Below are positions 54,613 to 64,000 of a stretch of DNA of 64,000 bases, piece after piece. The notes beneath the pieces are model-generated. The model saw only the letters and a list, made by a program, of their open reading frames with translations. It searched no databases and had not been told where the DNA came from. The stretch comes from Mucilaginibacter sp. (GTDB lineage Bacteria > Bacteroidota > Bacteroidia > Sphingobacteriales > Sphingobacteriaceae), in NCBI RefSeq assembly GCF_025359345.1, contig NZ_JANYGQ010000001.1, positions 62,001 to 126,000 of the forward strand, written 5' to 3'. Position numbers and translations under genes: made by a program. Every line of letters starts with the position of its first letter. Positions within the stretch are counted from its first letter, which is position 1.

Positions 54613-57600
54613 ATGATGAATTTTTACGGCAAACCACTGCCCTTACTCCGAAAATGCATGCGCATTTCTACAATTATCGTTAGCATACAAATATGCTGTT
54701 CGACCCTCCTGATGGCTTACGGTACCCGGGCACAGGAGATGAATTTTAACGTCGAGAAAGTGAGTGTTAAAAAGGTTTTTAAACTTATAGAACGCCAGGC
54801 GAAAGTGACATTTGTTTATGACGAACAGATATTCAGCCAGTTGCCGCCGCTTACCCTTCACATCAAAAATCTGCAATTGACGGATGTATTGGGGCTGTTG
54901 CACGATAAAACACAATTGCAATTTAAAGCAATTGGTAATTACATTGGTGTAGTACAAAATACAGGTGATATTTCGCAACTTAATGAAGCTTCTATTCGTG
55001 ACAATAACGCTTCTAAAATACAGGGCGTGGTAAAGGATTCCAAAGGCGAACCCATTATTGGCGTGAGTATTTTGGTAAAAGGCACCTCGCGCGGCACGCA
55101 AACCGACGTAAATGGTAATTTTTCAATTGACGCGAATGTTGGCGAAGTACTTGTTTTTGGATATTTGGGCTACATTAAACAAGAGGTGACCATTTCGTCA
55201 CAGACCCAATTAAACATTGTTCTTGTTGAAAATCCCAATCAATTAACAGAAGTTGTAGTAACAGCTTTGGGTGTTAAAAGAGAAAAGAAATCCTTAACCT
55301 ATGCTTCCCAGCAGATAGGGGGTGATGAATTGAGAACAGCAGCTAACACTAATTTTGTGGATGCACTTAGCGGCAAGGCGGCAGGCCTTGATATCAAAAT
55401 CAGCAACTCGGGTGCGGGTGGGTCTACTAAGGCTGTACTAAGAGGAAATAAATCTTTGCTTGGGTACAGCGAGGCCCTTTATGTAATAGATGGTATTCCA
55501 ATGGTAAATAACAAAACGCCGCAGCCCGGTTCTTATGGCGGAACAGATGGCGGGGATGGACTTTCAACAATCAATCCTGCCGATATTGAAAGTATCAGCA
55601 TTTTAAGAGGGGCCAGCGCTTCCATTCTTTATGGCAGCCAGGGCGCCAATGGCGTAATATTAATTACCACTAAAAAAGGAAAAGCCGGTAAAGTAACGAT
55701 AGACTTTAACTCCAGTTCTATTTTCGATAAGGTATCGGGGCTTCCTGATTTTCAATATCGTTATGGCACGACAGGTGGAGATTACAGCTGGACACCTACC
55801 GGACAACCTGTTGTTAAATCAGATAGTTATCAAAAAAATTATATTAAAGATTTCTTCCAGACAGGTTCAACTATTACCAATTCAGTAGCAATACATGGAG
55901 GTACAGACAAAACAACCGTCTATTTTTCTTACGCAAATACCTCAGCAAAAGGTATCGTTCCAACAAACACTTACGATAAAAACAATTTTTCGTTCAATCA
56001 GAGTACTAAATTGTTAAATGACAAGCTTACTATAAGTTCCAATGTCATGATCTCTGCCGAAAAATCTAAAAACCGCCCGGGCGCTGGTTACTATAACAAC
56101 CCGCTCACCGGTTTGTATTTGTTTGCAAGGGATCGGAACTTTGACACCTACAAGCAAAACTACCAGGCATTTGATGCCACCAGGAATTTGTATAAAATGA
56201 ACTGGTACTCCACTGAAGAAAAGCAAAACAACCCTTTCTGGGAAATTAATAACGATTCTAAACTGGAAACCTCCAAACGGGCGATTGCCAATGTGAAACT
56301 CGCCTATGAAATTGCGAAGAACCTTAAGTTTGAAGTAAGGGGCAACGTCGATTACAATAATATTCTGAGAGATTTTCGCTATGCCGCAGCCGGCAACTCG
56401 GTAAGTGTTAGCCCGAATGGAACCTGGAATTATACAAAATACACAGATCAGGCGCTGTATACAGACGGTATCCTTACGTATAACAAAACATTTGGAAAAT
56501 TTAGTTTAAATGCATTGGCTGGTGTTAGCTACCAGAAAAATACATTTAACGATGGTATGAATGTCAACAATGGTACGGTATCATTACAATACCCTAACTT
56601 TTTCACTTTTGCTAATATTCCTTATAACATAATGTTTAACAGTACCATCAATGAAACGTTGAAACAAGGTGCTTTTGCAAACGCAACGATAGGATATAAA
56701 AACTTTTTATTCGCTGATATTGCTGTACGTAATGACTGGGCCTCCACCCTCGCTCTTACCGGAAACGAGTCTTATCTATATCCTTCTTTTGGGCTTACTG
56801 CAATTATTAGCCAAATGGTGCAATTGCCACAAGCCATTTCATTCTTTAAAGTGAGAGCAGCGTTGTCTCAAACAGCAAATGAAGTGCCGTTTAACGTGGT
56901 AAATCCGTTGAATAGCATTGGTGGTACAGGTGACCCCAGTGGTATTGGGGGTATCAACAGGAATACCCAGGTACCTTTCACTAACCTAAAACCAGAGAAG
57001 ATTGTAAGTCATGAATATGGTACCGAAATCAAATTTTTCAATGATAGACTCGGACTGGATTTCACCTATTACAAAGATATTAGTACCAATCAGTTCCTTA
57101 CCCTGGCGGCGCCTTCTGGTTCGGGCTACACAACTTACTTTGTTAATGCTGGAAAGATTGACAACCATGGATTTGAATTTACGCTGACTGCGGATCCTAT
57201 TCGCTCCGGGACTTTTAGCTGGAAAACTGCAATCAACGGTTCGCAGAACAAAAATAAAATTGTTGAATTAATTTCATCCAATCCAAACTACCAGGTAGGT
57301 GGCGATGATGAAGGTTTTGCCTCAATTATTAAAGCAGGTGGTTCTTTCAACGATGTGTATATCTACAAATTTGCAAGAAACGATGCCGGTCAAATTATAT
57401 TGGATGCCAGCGGGGTTCCAACCAAAGCAGCAACACAGACAAAAGTAGGAAATGTTAACCCTGACTACTTGCTTGGATGGAACAACAGTTTTACCTACAA
57501 TAATTTCTTTGCCAGCTTTCTTATCAATGGAAAATTCGGGGGCGTTGCATTCTCTAAAACAGAGGCATTCCTTGACTCTTACGGTGTAAGTGAAAGAACT

Positions 57601-57978
57601 GCAGCAGCAAGAGATAAAGGTAGTGTGCCCATCAATGCCGTTAGTTCTACAGGAACAGCTGTTACATCAATCGATCCATATACTTATTACTCAGCGGTTG
57701 GTGACAGGAATAAAATCATGGAGCCTTATATATTTTCCAGAACAAATGTAAGATTGGCTCAATTGGTATTGGGCTATACTTTCAAGTCTAAAGGTGAAAA
57801 CCCAATTTTTAAAGATGCTTCTGTGTCTTTAGTAGGAAGGAATTTATTCTTCTTATATAAAAAGGCCCCTTACGATCCTGAACAATCCATGAGCACAAGC
57901 AATTCCATGCAGTCCAATGATGTATTTGGCTTGCCTTCTACAAGATCGTTTGGATTTAACGTGAAGTTTACATTTTAA
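54613..57978 (+). CDS. SusC/RagA TonB-linked outer-membrane receptor with STN domain
   Basis: An 1121-residue receptor. After a signal peptide (ending GTRAQ) comes an STN signalling domain (about 43-110: MNFNVEKVSVKKVFKLIERQAKVTFVYDEQIF). A carboxypeptidase-like domain follows (about 136-215: IQGVVKDSKGEPIIGVSILVKGTSRGTQTDVNGNF), then TonB-box/plug (TEVVVTALGVKREKK, then IESISILRGASASILYGSQGANGVILITTKKGK) and a barrel ending RSFGFNVKFTF. The STN domain fits control by the FecR/sigma pair just upstream. It would import glycan fragments at the outer membrane with SusD. Two ATGs (54613 and 54616) are possible. Confidence 0.95.
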   Translation: MMNFYGKPLPLLRKCMRISTIIVSIQICCSTLLMAYGTRAQEMNFNVEKVSVKKVFKLIERQAKVTFVYDEQIFSQLPPLTLHIKNLQLTDVLGLLHDKTQLQFKAIGNYIGVVQNTGDISQLNEASIRDNNASKIQGVVKDSKGEPIIGVSILVKGTSRGTQTDVNGNFSIDANVGEVLVFGYLGYIKQEVTISSQTQLNIVLVENPNQLTEVVVTALGVKREKKSLTYASQQIGGDELRTAANTNFVDALSGKAAGLDIKISNSGAGGSTKAVLRGNKSLLGYSEALYVIDGIPMVNNKTPQPGSYGGTDGGDGLSTINPADIESISILRGASASILYGSQGANGVILITTKKGKAGKVTIDFNSSSIFDKVSGLPDFQYRYGTTGGDYSWTPTGQPVVKSDSYQKNYIKDFFQTGSTITNSVAIHGGTDKTTVYFSYANTSAKGIVPTNTYDKNNFSFNQSTKLLNDKLTISSNVMISAEKSKNRPGAGYYNNPLTGLYLFARDRNFDTYKQNYQAFDATRNLYKMNWYSTEEKQNNPFWEINNDSKLETSKRAIANVKLAYEIAKNLKFEVRGNVDYNNILRDFRYAAAGNSVSVSPNGTWNYTKYTDQALYTDGILTYNKTFGKFSLNALAGVSYQKNTFNDGMNVNNGTVSLQYPNFFTFANIPYNIMFNSTINETLKQGAFANATIGYKNFLFADIAVRNDWASTLALTGNESYLYPSFGLTAIISQMVQLPQAISFFKVRAALSQTANEVPFNVVNPLNSIGGTGDPSGIGGINRNTQVPFTNLKPEKIVSHEYGTEIKFFNDRLGLDFTYYKDISTNQFLTLAAPSGSGYTTYFVNAGKIDNHGFEFTLTADPIRSGTFSWKTAINGSQNKNKIVELISSNPNYQVGGDDEGFASIIKAGGSFNDVYIYKFARNDAGQIILDASGVPTKAATQTKVGNVNPDYLLGWNNSFTYNNFFASFLINGKFGGVAFSKTEAFLDSYGVSERTAAARDKGSVPINAVSSTGTAVTSIDPYTYYSAVGDRNKIMEPYIFSRTNVRLAQLVLGYTFKSKGENPIFKDASVSLVGRNLFFLYKKAPYDPEQSMSTSNSMQSNDVFGLPSTRSFGFNVKFTF

Positions 57979-57989
57979 AAAAAATTGAT

Positions 57990-59567
57990 ATGAAACAGAT
58001 AACTATTGCGATATTATGTTTGATTATACTCGGGTCGTGTACAAAGGATTTTGTTAAAACAAACCAGGACCCCAATCAAATCTCAGATGAGTTGCTTAAA
58101 CAGGATTTTAACCTCGTAGGGTCTCCGTTTTCGGGTATGATATTTAACTTGAATGGTCACCAGATTGAAGAGGATTTATGTTATGATTCATGGATGGGAT
58201 ATATGGCTACGCCCACCGATTTTGTGGGTAATGTAAACAACACTACCTATTACATGCGTTGGAACGTATATTGGGGCCGCGTATATGGTAGTGTAATGTC
58301 CCCGGCAAAACAAGTCATCACATTGGCCAAAGACAATAAATTGCCCCTTTTTGCCACTTGGGCTAAGCTTGTAAGTGTTTTGGCCACTTCTAAACTAACG
58401 GCTATCCACGGGCCTATTATTTATTCCAATTATGGCAGCACGGCTAACTCCATTTTGTATGATAAAGAATCTGATTTGTACACCCTTTACTTTAAACAAC
58501 TCGATTCCATTCAAACAGATTTTGCTGCAAATAAAACATACGCAGGTTTTGCAAAATTTGATCCAACCGCCTATAAAGGCAGTATCCCTCAATGGATGAA
58601 AGTGGTAAATTCTTTGAGATTGAGACTGGCGATACGTTTGTCAAAAGTTGATCCGGCAACCGCCAAAACCCAGGGTGAAAAAGCATTGTCTGATCCGGCT
58701 GGATTAATAACCACCAATGCAGACAATTTTACCAATTCCTTAGTAGGAAATATTATGCCCGTTGCCCAGATTTGTTACCAATGGGATGATACCCGTATGG
58801 GGGCACCAATGGAATCATTTATGGTCGGCTTAAAAGATGGCAGGATTTCAAAATATTTTGCTCCCTTAGATAACCCAGCTTTGGCCGCTGATCATCCAGC
58901 TACTCCTTATAAAGGCATCCGTAACGGAGCTTACATTAAAGCAAAAGCCGATCATGTTCCATTCTCCAAGGTATCTAACGATTTTAACAGTGTAACAACC
59001 AGAAGGGATTTTACTGCAGCGGAAGTGTCATTTCTTAAAGCTGAGGCGGGACTTAGAGGCTGGGCCGGAGCGGGTGATCCGAAGACTAATTATGAAGATG
59101 GCGTAAGATTATCTTTTGCAGATTGGGGAGCTCCTGGTGTAGACGCTTATCTGGCCGACAATACAAGTAAGCCTGTTAGCTATACAGATCCTGTTGACGC
59201 ACGGAATAATTTTACTGCACTTTCTACGATTACCGTAGCATGGAATGATGCTGATAATAATGAGTTGAAACTGGAGAAGATTCTTACCCAGAAATACCTC
59301 GCTGCATTTACCCAAACACTGGAAGCTTGGGTAGACTTCAGAAGAACTGGCTATCCTAAAATTCCGCATGTAGCCAAGAATGACAGCAGCCCTGATTGGG
59401 GTGTTATTCCAGCTGATCAGTGGATCAAAAGAATGCCTTTTGTGAATGGTGAAAGAACGGGTAATACAGCGGCTGTTGCGGATGCCGTATCAAAAATGGG
59501 CGCCGGTGCAAAAGATGATATTGCAACCCGCCTGTGGTGGGACACTGGTAATCCTTCAAATTTCTAG
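57990..59567 (+). CDS. SusD/RagB-like outer-membrane lipoprotein
   Basis: A 525-residue lipoprotein with signal peptide LCLIILGSC (Cys17 lipidated). The body is the SusD-like helical TPR type, with WMKVVNSLRLRLAIRLSKVDPATAKTQGEKAL, RRDFTAAEVSFLKAEAGLRGWAG, the NYEDGVRLSFADWG segment and QTLEAWVDFRRTGYPKIPHV. It starts 11 bases after susC. It binds glycan at the surface for the SusC channel. A terminator follows after about 30 bases. Confidence 0.93.
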   Translation: MKQITIAILCLIILGSCTKDFVKTNQDPNQISDELLKQDFNLVGSPFSGMIFNLNGHQIEEDLCYDSWMGYMATPTDFVGNVNNTTYYMRWNVYWGRVYGSVMSPAKQVITLAKDNKLPLFATWAKLVSVLATSKLTAIHGPIIYSNYGSTANSILYDKESDLYTLYFKQLDSIQTDFAANKTYAGFAKFDPTAYKGSIPQWMKVVNSLRLRLAIRLSKVDPATAKTQGEKALSDPAGLITTNADNFTNSLVGNIMPVAQICYQWDDTRMGAPMESFMVGLKDGRISKYFAPLDNPALAADHPATPYKGIRNGAYIKAKADHVPFSKVSNDFNSVTTRRDFTAAEVSFLKAEAGLRGWAGAGDPKTNYEDGVRLSFADWGAPGVDAYLADNTSKPVSYTDPVDARNNFTALSTITVAWNDADNNELKLEKILTQKYLAAFTQTLEAWVDFRRTGYPKIPHVAKNDSSPDWGVIPADQWIKRMPFVNGERTGNTAAVADAVSKMGAGAKDDIATRLWWDTGNPSNF

Positions 59568-59599
59568 TGCACTCTAGTCGCATAATTTTTTATTGATTG

Positions 59600-59633
59600 T
59601 TCGGGGTGGTGAAATAGCTACCCCGAATTTTTT
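59600..59633 (+). terminator. Rho-independent terminator after susCD
   Basis: TTCGGGGTGG (59600-59609) pairs with 59618-59627 in a 10-bp stem with one G-T pair and runs into TTTTTT. It closes the sigma/FecR/SusCD transcript or its susCD portion. Confidence 0.75.
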
Positions 59634-59845
59634 CCATATTAAGCAAACAGATCGGTAATAATCACCAAAATTGAAAAAGCCGGCATTTTGCCTTATGCAA
59701 ATTGATTTGAATTTGCAATTCCGACACCCGGTTTGAGCATTGGATTGTTTGTTTACAGAAAAGTATTTTTAGCTATAGCAGAAGCTCATACGCTAAAGCT
59801 AAATTTCTGATTTTTTACAAAGCATAACCTTTAACCTTTTCAATG

Positions 59846-59881
59846 GAGGCTGTTTCATAATATTGGAACAGCCTCTTTTTT
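59846..59881 (+). terminator. Second terminator-like hairpin downstream of susCD
   Basis: GAGGCTGTT (59846-59854) and its complement at 59867-59875 form a 9-bp stem followed by TTTTTT. It lies 280 bases past susD and may end a read-through or a short untranslated transcript. Confidence 0.7.
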
Positions 59882-60205
59882 CTTTGGTTCATTTGGAAAG
59901 ATAGAGCCTATTTCTTGGAAAAAAACTTTCCCTGATTAAGCTCTTAGCCTAAAATCAATTAACTGAACGGGGTAAAAAGATAAGGGAAAAAGGAAAATTC
60001 AATTCAATAAACACATTTATAAACATTTTGCCTGATAAATCCCAATAGCGCTTAATAACAAGATAAAAACGTAAAACTTTAGCCTTTTACCAACGCCTTT
60101 ATTTGTATACCGATTATATTTTGGATAAGCTGGATTGAAATACCCAGGGTTTAACCCCGAAGTGTATCCGCATAGAGCGTTATGAAATTATCTTGAACTT
60201 TTATT
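59882..60205. other. Spacer before second fucosidase
   Basis: About 320 AT-rich bases with no gene. It should hold a promoter for the GH29/GH2 pair, which lie after two terminators and so probably need their own. No LacI-type site or clear -33/-7 pair is seen. Confidence 0.35.
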
Positions 60206-61552
60206 ATGATTAAAAAACACCTTTCACTGCACATTTTAATGGTTGCCAGCCTCTTCTTTTATTCTGCAACCGTGTATGCCCAACAAAAAACCAACCCTGA
60301 TTCTATCCGGAAGAAAATGCAATGGTTCGCCGATGCAAAGCTTGGCATCTTTATTCATTGGGGCATTTACTCGGTAAATGGAATTGATGAAAGCTGGAGT
60401 TTTCACAATAAAAAAATCAGCTATAAAAATTACATGAAGCAAATACAAGGGTTCACTGCCTCCATGTATAATCCGGAGGGATGGGCTGACTTAATTAAAG
60501 AAACCGGGGCACGATATGCAGTTATTACTACCAAACATCATGATGGTGTGGCATTGTGGCCCACAAAACAACATCATTTTAATGTAGTTGATAATTCGCC
60601 TGCAAAAAGAGATGTGTTAAAACCCTTTTATGAGGCTTTAGATAAAAGAGGGATCAAACGCGGGGCCTACTTTTCTTTGATAGATTGGAGCCATCCTGAT
60701 TACCCCGGGTTTTTAAAAGACAGCAGCAGGTACAATGTTGCTCATAATCCTCAAAAATGGCAGCGTTTTCAACAATTTTTTCAGGCACAAATTGATGAAG
60801 TGAACAAAGCATATAAACCTGACCTGTGGTGGTTTGATGGCGACTGGGAACATAGCGCCGACGAATGGCAGGCAGAAAAAGTAAGGAAACAAATTTTAAA
60901 TATCAAGCCAGAAGCTATTATTAATGGCAGGTTGCAAGGATATGGCGATTACGATACACCCGAACAAAACTTCCCGGTTAGCCGCCCTAAATTTAATTGG
61001 TGGGAATTGTGTATGACAACCAATAACAACTGGGGCTACCATCCTGACGACAGCAATTACAAAACACCGTTTGAAGTAATCAGCCTATTTGTAGATGCGG
61101 TTAGCAATGGCGGAAATCTTTTATTGGATATTGGCCCCAAAGAAGACGGAACTATCCCTGCAGAACAAGTAAATATTTTAAAGGAACTGGGAAAGTGGAA
61201 CAAGAAAAATGGAGAAGGAATTTTCGGGACGCTGCCTGGCTTGCCCCAGGGCCATTTTTATGGGCCTACCACCCTATCAAAAGATTCAACCGTTATTTAT
61301 CTTTTTTTACCGGGGCAAACCGCTGGAAATATTATGCTGAAAGGCTTGGTAAACACCATTAAAGATGTTCAGGTGGTTGGGACAGATGTTCACCTAAAAC
61401 CAAAAGTTGTGGGGAAAATATCATGGAGCTCAGTACCCGGCATTGTTTTTATAAACGTGCCGGAAAAAGATAAAGACCCTTATATTACAGTTGTTAAATT
61501 GCAATTGGATAAACCGGTACAATTGTATCATGGGCAGGGAGGTTTAAATTAG
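60206..61552 (+). CDS. Secreted GH29 alpha-L-fucosidase (copy 2)
   Basis: At 448 residues, with signal peptide ILMVASLFFYSATVYAQ and GH29 landmarks: WFADAKLGIFIHWGIYSVNGIDESWSFHN, RYAVITTKHHDGVALWP, the nucleophile Asp211 in LWWFDGDWEHS, NWWELCMTTNNNWGYHPDD and GGNLLLDIGPKEDGTIP. It is clearly a different subgroup from copy 1, so the two may cleave different fucose linkages. The GH2 gene follows after five bases in one operon. Confidence 0.93.
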   Translation: MIKKHLSLHILMVASLFFYSATVYAQQKTNPDSIRKKMQWFADAKLGIFIHWGIYSVNGIDESWSFHNKKISYKNYMKQIQGFTASMYNPEGWADLIKETGARYAVITTKHHDGVALWPTKQHHFNVVDNSPAKRDVLKPFYEALDKRGIKRGAYFSLIDWSHPDYPGFLKDSSRYNVAHNPQKWQRFQQFFQAQIDEVNKAYKPDLWWFDGDWEHSADEWQAEKVRKQILNIKPEAIINGRLQGYGDYDTPEQNFPVSRPKFNWWELCMTTNNNWGYHPDDSNYKTPFEVISLFVDAVSNGGNLLLDIGPKEDGTIPAEQVNILKELGKWNKKNGEGIFGTLPGLPQGHFYGPTTLSKDSTVIYLFLPGQTAGNIMLKGLVNTIKDVQVVGTDVHLKPKVVGKISWSSVPGIVFINVPEKDKDPYITVVKLQLDKPVQLYHGQGGLN

Positions 61553-61557
61553 AAAGA

Positions 61558-64000
61558 ATGAATTCCATCAATCGTTTGTATTTCATCAAAGCAGTTAACC
61601 TGATTGTAATGGGGCTGTTGCTAGTTACGGCTTCATTTTCACAAACTAAACCCATTATCAGGATGGGGGCTGCTGATACCCGCTCATTTGATGATGGCTG
61701 GTTGTTTGGCCGGTATGGGTTACAAGCTGATGCTTCGAGGATTGAAGAACCCAAGAATTTGGAAAGCGTCAAGTTCAATGATAACGATTGGAAAAAACTT
61801 AGCCTGCCTCATGACTGGGCCATTACGGGCCCGTTCAGGATTGAATTGGAAGGAGCAACGGGCAAATTACCCTGGAAGGGAATAGGCTGGTACAGGAAAC
61901 ATTTTACGCTTCCGGCTACGGATGCAGGCAAACAGGTATTTGTAGATTTTGACGGAGCCATGGCCAATGCGAAAATTTGGCTCAACGGCAAATATGTGGG
62001 CACGTGGCCTTATGGGTATAATTCTTTCCGGATGGATTTAACGCCTTACATTAAAGCCGGACAAGAGAATATACTAGCTGTCCGGCTCGATACCGAAAAC
62101 TGGGATTCGCGATGGTATCCGGGCGCAGGCATTTACCGTCATGTTTGGCTGGTTAAAACAAAGCAGGTGCATGTTGCTAATTGGGGTACTTACATTACTA
62201 CTCCTGACGTTTCAAAAACTTCGGCAAAGGTTAAAATGGACGTAACTATCGATAATCAAGGTAAATCGGTAGTTAATGCAAGTATTCAAACAGATGTATT
62301 TGAATTAGACAGGAATAATAAACAAGGTGCAAAGGTTACTTCTTTCAATAAATCCGTTGTTGAAATTGAACCCGGAAAAAGTACTGTAATAGCAACGCAG
62401 GCTTTAATTAAGAATCCAAAACGCTGGGATCTTCTTTCGCCTAATCGTTATATTGCCCAAACTACTGTAACTGTAAATGGTGAATTAATGGATACTTACG
62501 ATACGCCGTTCGGTATCCGCACCATTGAATTTACCGCCCGAAATGGCTTTTTGCTGAATGGCCGAAGGGTTGAAATTCAGGGAACTTGCAACCATCATGA
62601 TTTAGGAGCTTTAGGCGCTGCCTTTAATACCAGTGCGTTGCGGAGGCAATTAACAATTTTGAAAACTATGGGCTGTAATGCATTGCGTACTTCACACAAC
62701 CCTCCCGCGCCTGAATTGCTCGAACTGGCTGACCAGATGGGGTTCCTGGTTTGGGACGAAGCGTTCGACTGCTGGAAAAATGGCAAACGTAAATTGGATT
62801 ATAACAAGCTTTATGAAGAATGGCATGAAAGGGATTTGAAAGCCATGGTCCATCGTGATCGTAACCATCCCTCAGTATTTATCTGGTCAATTGGAAATGA
62901 AGTGATGGATCAGCGTAATGTTGTAATGACAAAGCATTTGGCCGACATTGTCCGGGCTGAGGACCCCACGCGTCCTGTTTCCAACGGATATAATGATCCC
63001 GATGGTGGCCGTGAAGTTGGAGCAGTGGAAGGTTTAGATATTATGGGTGTGAATTATTTTTTTGGCCAGCAACCCAAATGGGATGCTGATGCACGATATA
63101 AGAATAAACCAACCATTGGCAGCGAAACATCTTCATGTGTATCATCGCGTGGCGAATATTTTTTTGGGAATGATTATCAGAATTGGCAAATATCTTCTTA
63201 TGATAATGCCTATCCGGGTTGGGGTTGCTCGCCGGATGAACAATTTCGTACCAACGCCAGATATCCACACCTGTTAGGTGAATTTGTATGGACCGGCTTT
63301 GATTATATTGGCGAACCGACACCATATAATTCAGATGAAACTAATTTGCAAAATTTCCGCAATGATCCCGAAAAAAAGAAAGAACTGGACGCAAAGCTTG
63401 ATGAGATCCGCAAAAAGAATCCACCTTCCCGAAGCAGCTATTTCGGTATTGTAGATTTAGCAGGGTTTCCAAAAGATCGTTTTTATCTTTATCAGTCACA
63501 TTGGAGACCTGACTATCCCATGGCACATATTTTACCACATTGGAACTGGGCAGAAAGGATTGGACAAGTTACACCTGTTAACGTTTACACTTCCGGTGAT
63601 GAAGCGGAGCTGTTTTTGAATGGAAAGAGCCTGGGGCGCAAAACAAAAACACCGGGAAAAGATTTTCGGTTGATTTGGGACTCTGTAAAATATACTCCAG
63701 GCGAACTGAAAGTAGTTTGTTATAAAAATGGAAAGCAATGGGCTACCGACGTGGTTAAAACCACCGGTGAAGCGGCTAATCTTACCCTTTCTGTCGACCG
63801 TTCGGTGATCAAAGCAAGCGGCGATGACTTATCTTACATTACGGTTAAAGTAACCGATAAAGATGACTTATTAGTGCCCCGTTCGCATCCGTTGATTAAA
63901 TTCTCAATTGAAGGACCTGGGGAGATAGTAGCAACTGACAACGGTGACGCCACCAGTTTTGTTCCTTTTCAAAGTCATCAGAGGTCGGCCTATAATGGAA
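61558..64000 (+). CDS. GH2 family glycoside hydrolase, beta-galactosidase-like (cut by window end)
   Basis: The ATG at 61558 lies five bases after the fucosidase stop, with AGAAAG as ribosome-binding stretch; the frame is open to the window end, so at least 814 codons. A signal region (LIVMGLLLVTASFSQ) precedes the GH2 sugar-binding sandwich (about 35-190: LSLPHDWAITGPF, GIGWYRKHFTLP, AKIWLNGKYVGTWPYGYNSF). The immunoglobulin-like domain, then TIM barrel (GTCNHHDLGALGAAFN, LRTSHNPPAPELLELADQMGFLVWDEAFDCW) carry acid/base Glu448 in WSIGNEV and a candidate nucleophile Glu523 in GSETSS. It would remove galactose or a related sugar exposed after fucose release. Confidence 0.9.
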   Translation, partial: MNSINRLYFIKAVNLIVMGLLLVTASFSQTKPIIRMGAADTRSFDDGWLFGRYGLQADASRIEEPKNLESVKFNDNDWKKLSLPHDWAITGPFRIELEGATGKLPWKGIGWYRKHFTLPATDAGKQVFVDFDGAMANAKIWLNGKYVGTWPYGYNSFRMDLTPYIKAGQENILAVRLDTENWDSRWYPGAGIYRHVWLVKTKQVHVANWGTYITTPDVSKTSAKVKMDVTIDNQGKSVVNASIQTDVFELDRNNKQGAKVTSFNKSVVEIEPGKSTVIATQALIKNPKRWDLLSPNRYIAQTTVTVNGELMDTYDTPFGIRTIEFTARNGFLLNGRRVEIQGTCNHHDLGALGAAFNTSALRRQLTILKTMGCNALRTSHNPPAPELLELADQMGFLVWDEAFDCWKNGKRKLDYNKLYEEWHERDLKAMVHRDRNHPSVFIWSIGNEVMDQRNVVMTKHLADIVRAEDPTRPVSNGYNDPDGGREVGAVEGLDIMGVNYFFGQQPKWDADARYKNKPTIGSETSSCVSSRGEYFFGNDYQNWQISSYDNAYPGWGCSPDEQFRTNARYPHLLGEFVWTGFDYIGEPTPYNSDETNLQNFRNDPEKKKELDAKLDEIRKKNPPSRSSYFGIVDLAGFPKDRFYLYQSHWRPDYPMAHILPHWNWAERIGQVTPVNVYTSGDEAELFLNGKSLGRKTKTPGKDFRLIWDSVKYTPGELKVVCYKNGKQWATDVVKTTGEAANLTLSVDRSVIKASGDDLSYITVKVTDKDDLLVPRSHPLIKFSIEGPGEIVATDNGDATSFVPFQSHQRSAYNG

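Noticed and set aside
1..64000. CRISPR arrays, tRNA or rRNA genes, and intact insertion sequences
   Set aside because: No regularly spaced repeats, cloverleaf genes, rRNA stretches or transposase frames were seen on reading the intergenic regions.

Overview
The window reads as chromosome from a Bacteroidota bacterium of the Sphingobacteriaceae type, and the gene families look most like Mucilaginibacter. The support is indirect but consistent: a SusC/SusD pair with a sigma/FecR module, a DUF5686 protein with a carboxypeptidase-like N-terminal domain, S9 peptidase, GH29, GH78, GH106-like and GH2 enzymes, secretion signals ending in AQ, and promoters of the Bacteroidota type (TTG, 21 bases, TAnnTTTG/A). 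I found no rRNA, tRNA, CRISPR array or intact insertion sequence.

Bases 1-29300 are mixed housekeeping and accessory genes. They include a DoxX-like membrane protein, a secreted S9 peptidase, and a Crp-type regulator beside a VOC protein. A MarR regulator lies next to three genes; two of their promoters, and its own, carry the same palindrome. An AraC regulator is followed by a thioredoxin-reductase-like/methyltransferase fusion and a divergent SDR. Then come a GH78-like rhamnosidase, a lipoprotein metallo-beta-lactamase-fold hydrolase, a D-2-hydroxyacid dehydrogenase, a lone KaiB-like protein, a receiver-only response regulator, a PQQ-type sugar dehydrogenase, a multi-PAS histidine kinase, a nucleotidyltransferase with a tiny upstream partner gene, an EamA transporter, a stand-alone tape-measure-type domain from contractile injection systems, and a CPA1 antiporter.

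Bases 29300-44900 are an L-rhamnose block. A dead ECF sigma remnant is followed by a large GH106-like rhamnosidase, a fused rhamnulose-1-phosphate aldolase/lactaldehyde dehydrogenase, a rhamnose isomerase, a rhamnulokinase and lutABC. An AraC regulator and a second full lutABC operon follow.

Bases 45200-64000 are an L-fucose block: FucP permease, UxaA-type sugar-acid dehydratase, an SDR interrupted by a stop codon, GH29 fucosidase, an FAH-family hydrolase, a fucose-dehydrogenase-like SDR and the in-frame tail of another SDR. After that come an ECF sigma factor, FecR anti-sigma, SusC, SusD, a second GH29 and a GH2 enzyme cut by the window end.

The two sugar blocks appear to meet at lactate. 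Rhamnose would go through the phosphorylated route to lactaldehyde and then L-lactate. Fucose would go through the non-phosphorylated route to pyruvate plus L-lactate. LutABC between them would oxidise the lactate to pyruvate. This pathway reading is inference from family membership and gene order. The observations most worth following are the MarR operator set, the orphan injection-system domain, the oxidoreductase-methyltransferase fusion, the unlisted 54-residue partner of the nucleotidyltransferase, and the traces of SDR decay in the fucose operon.
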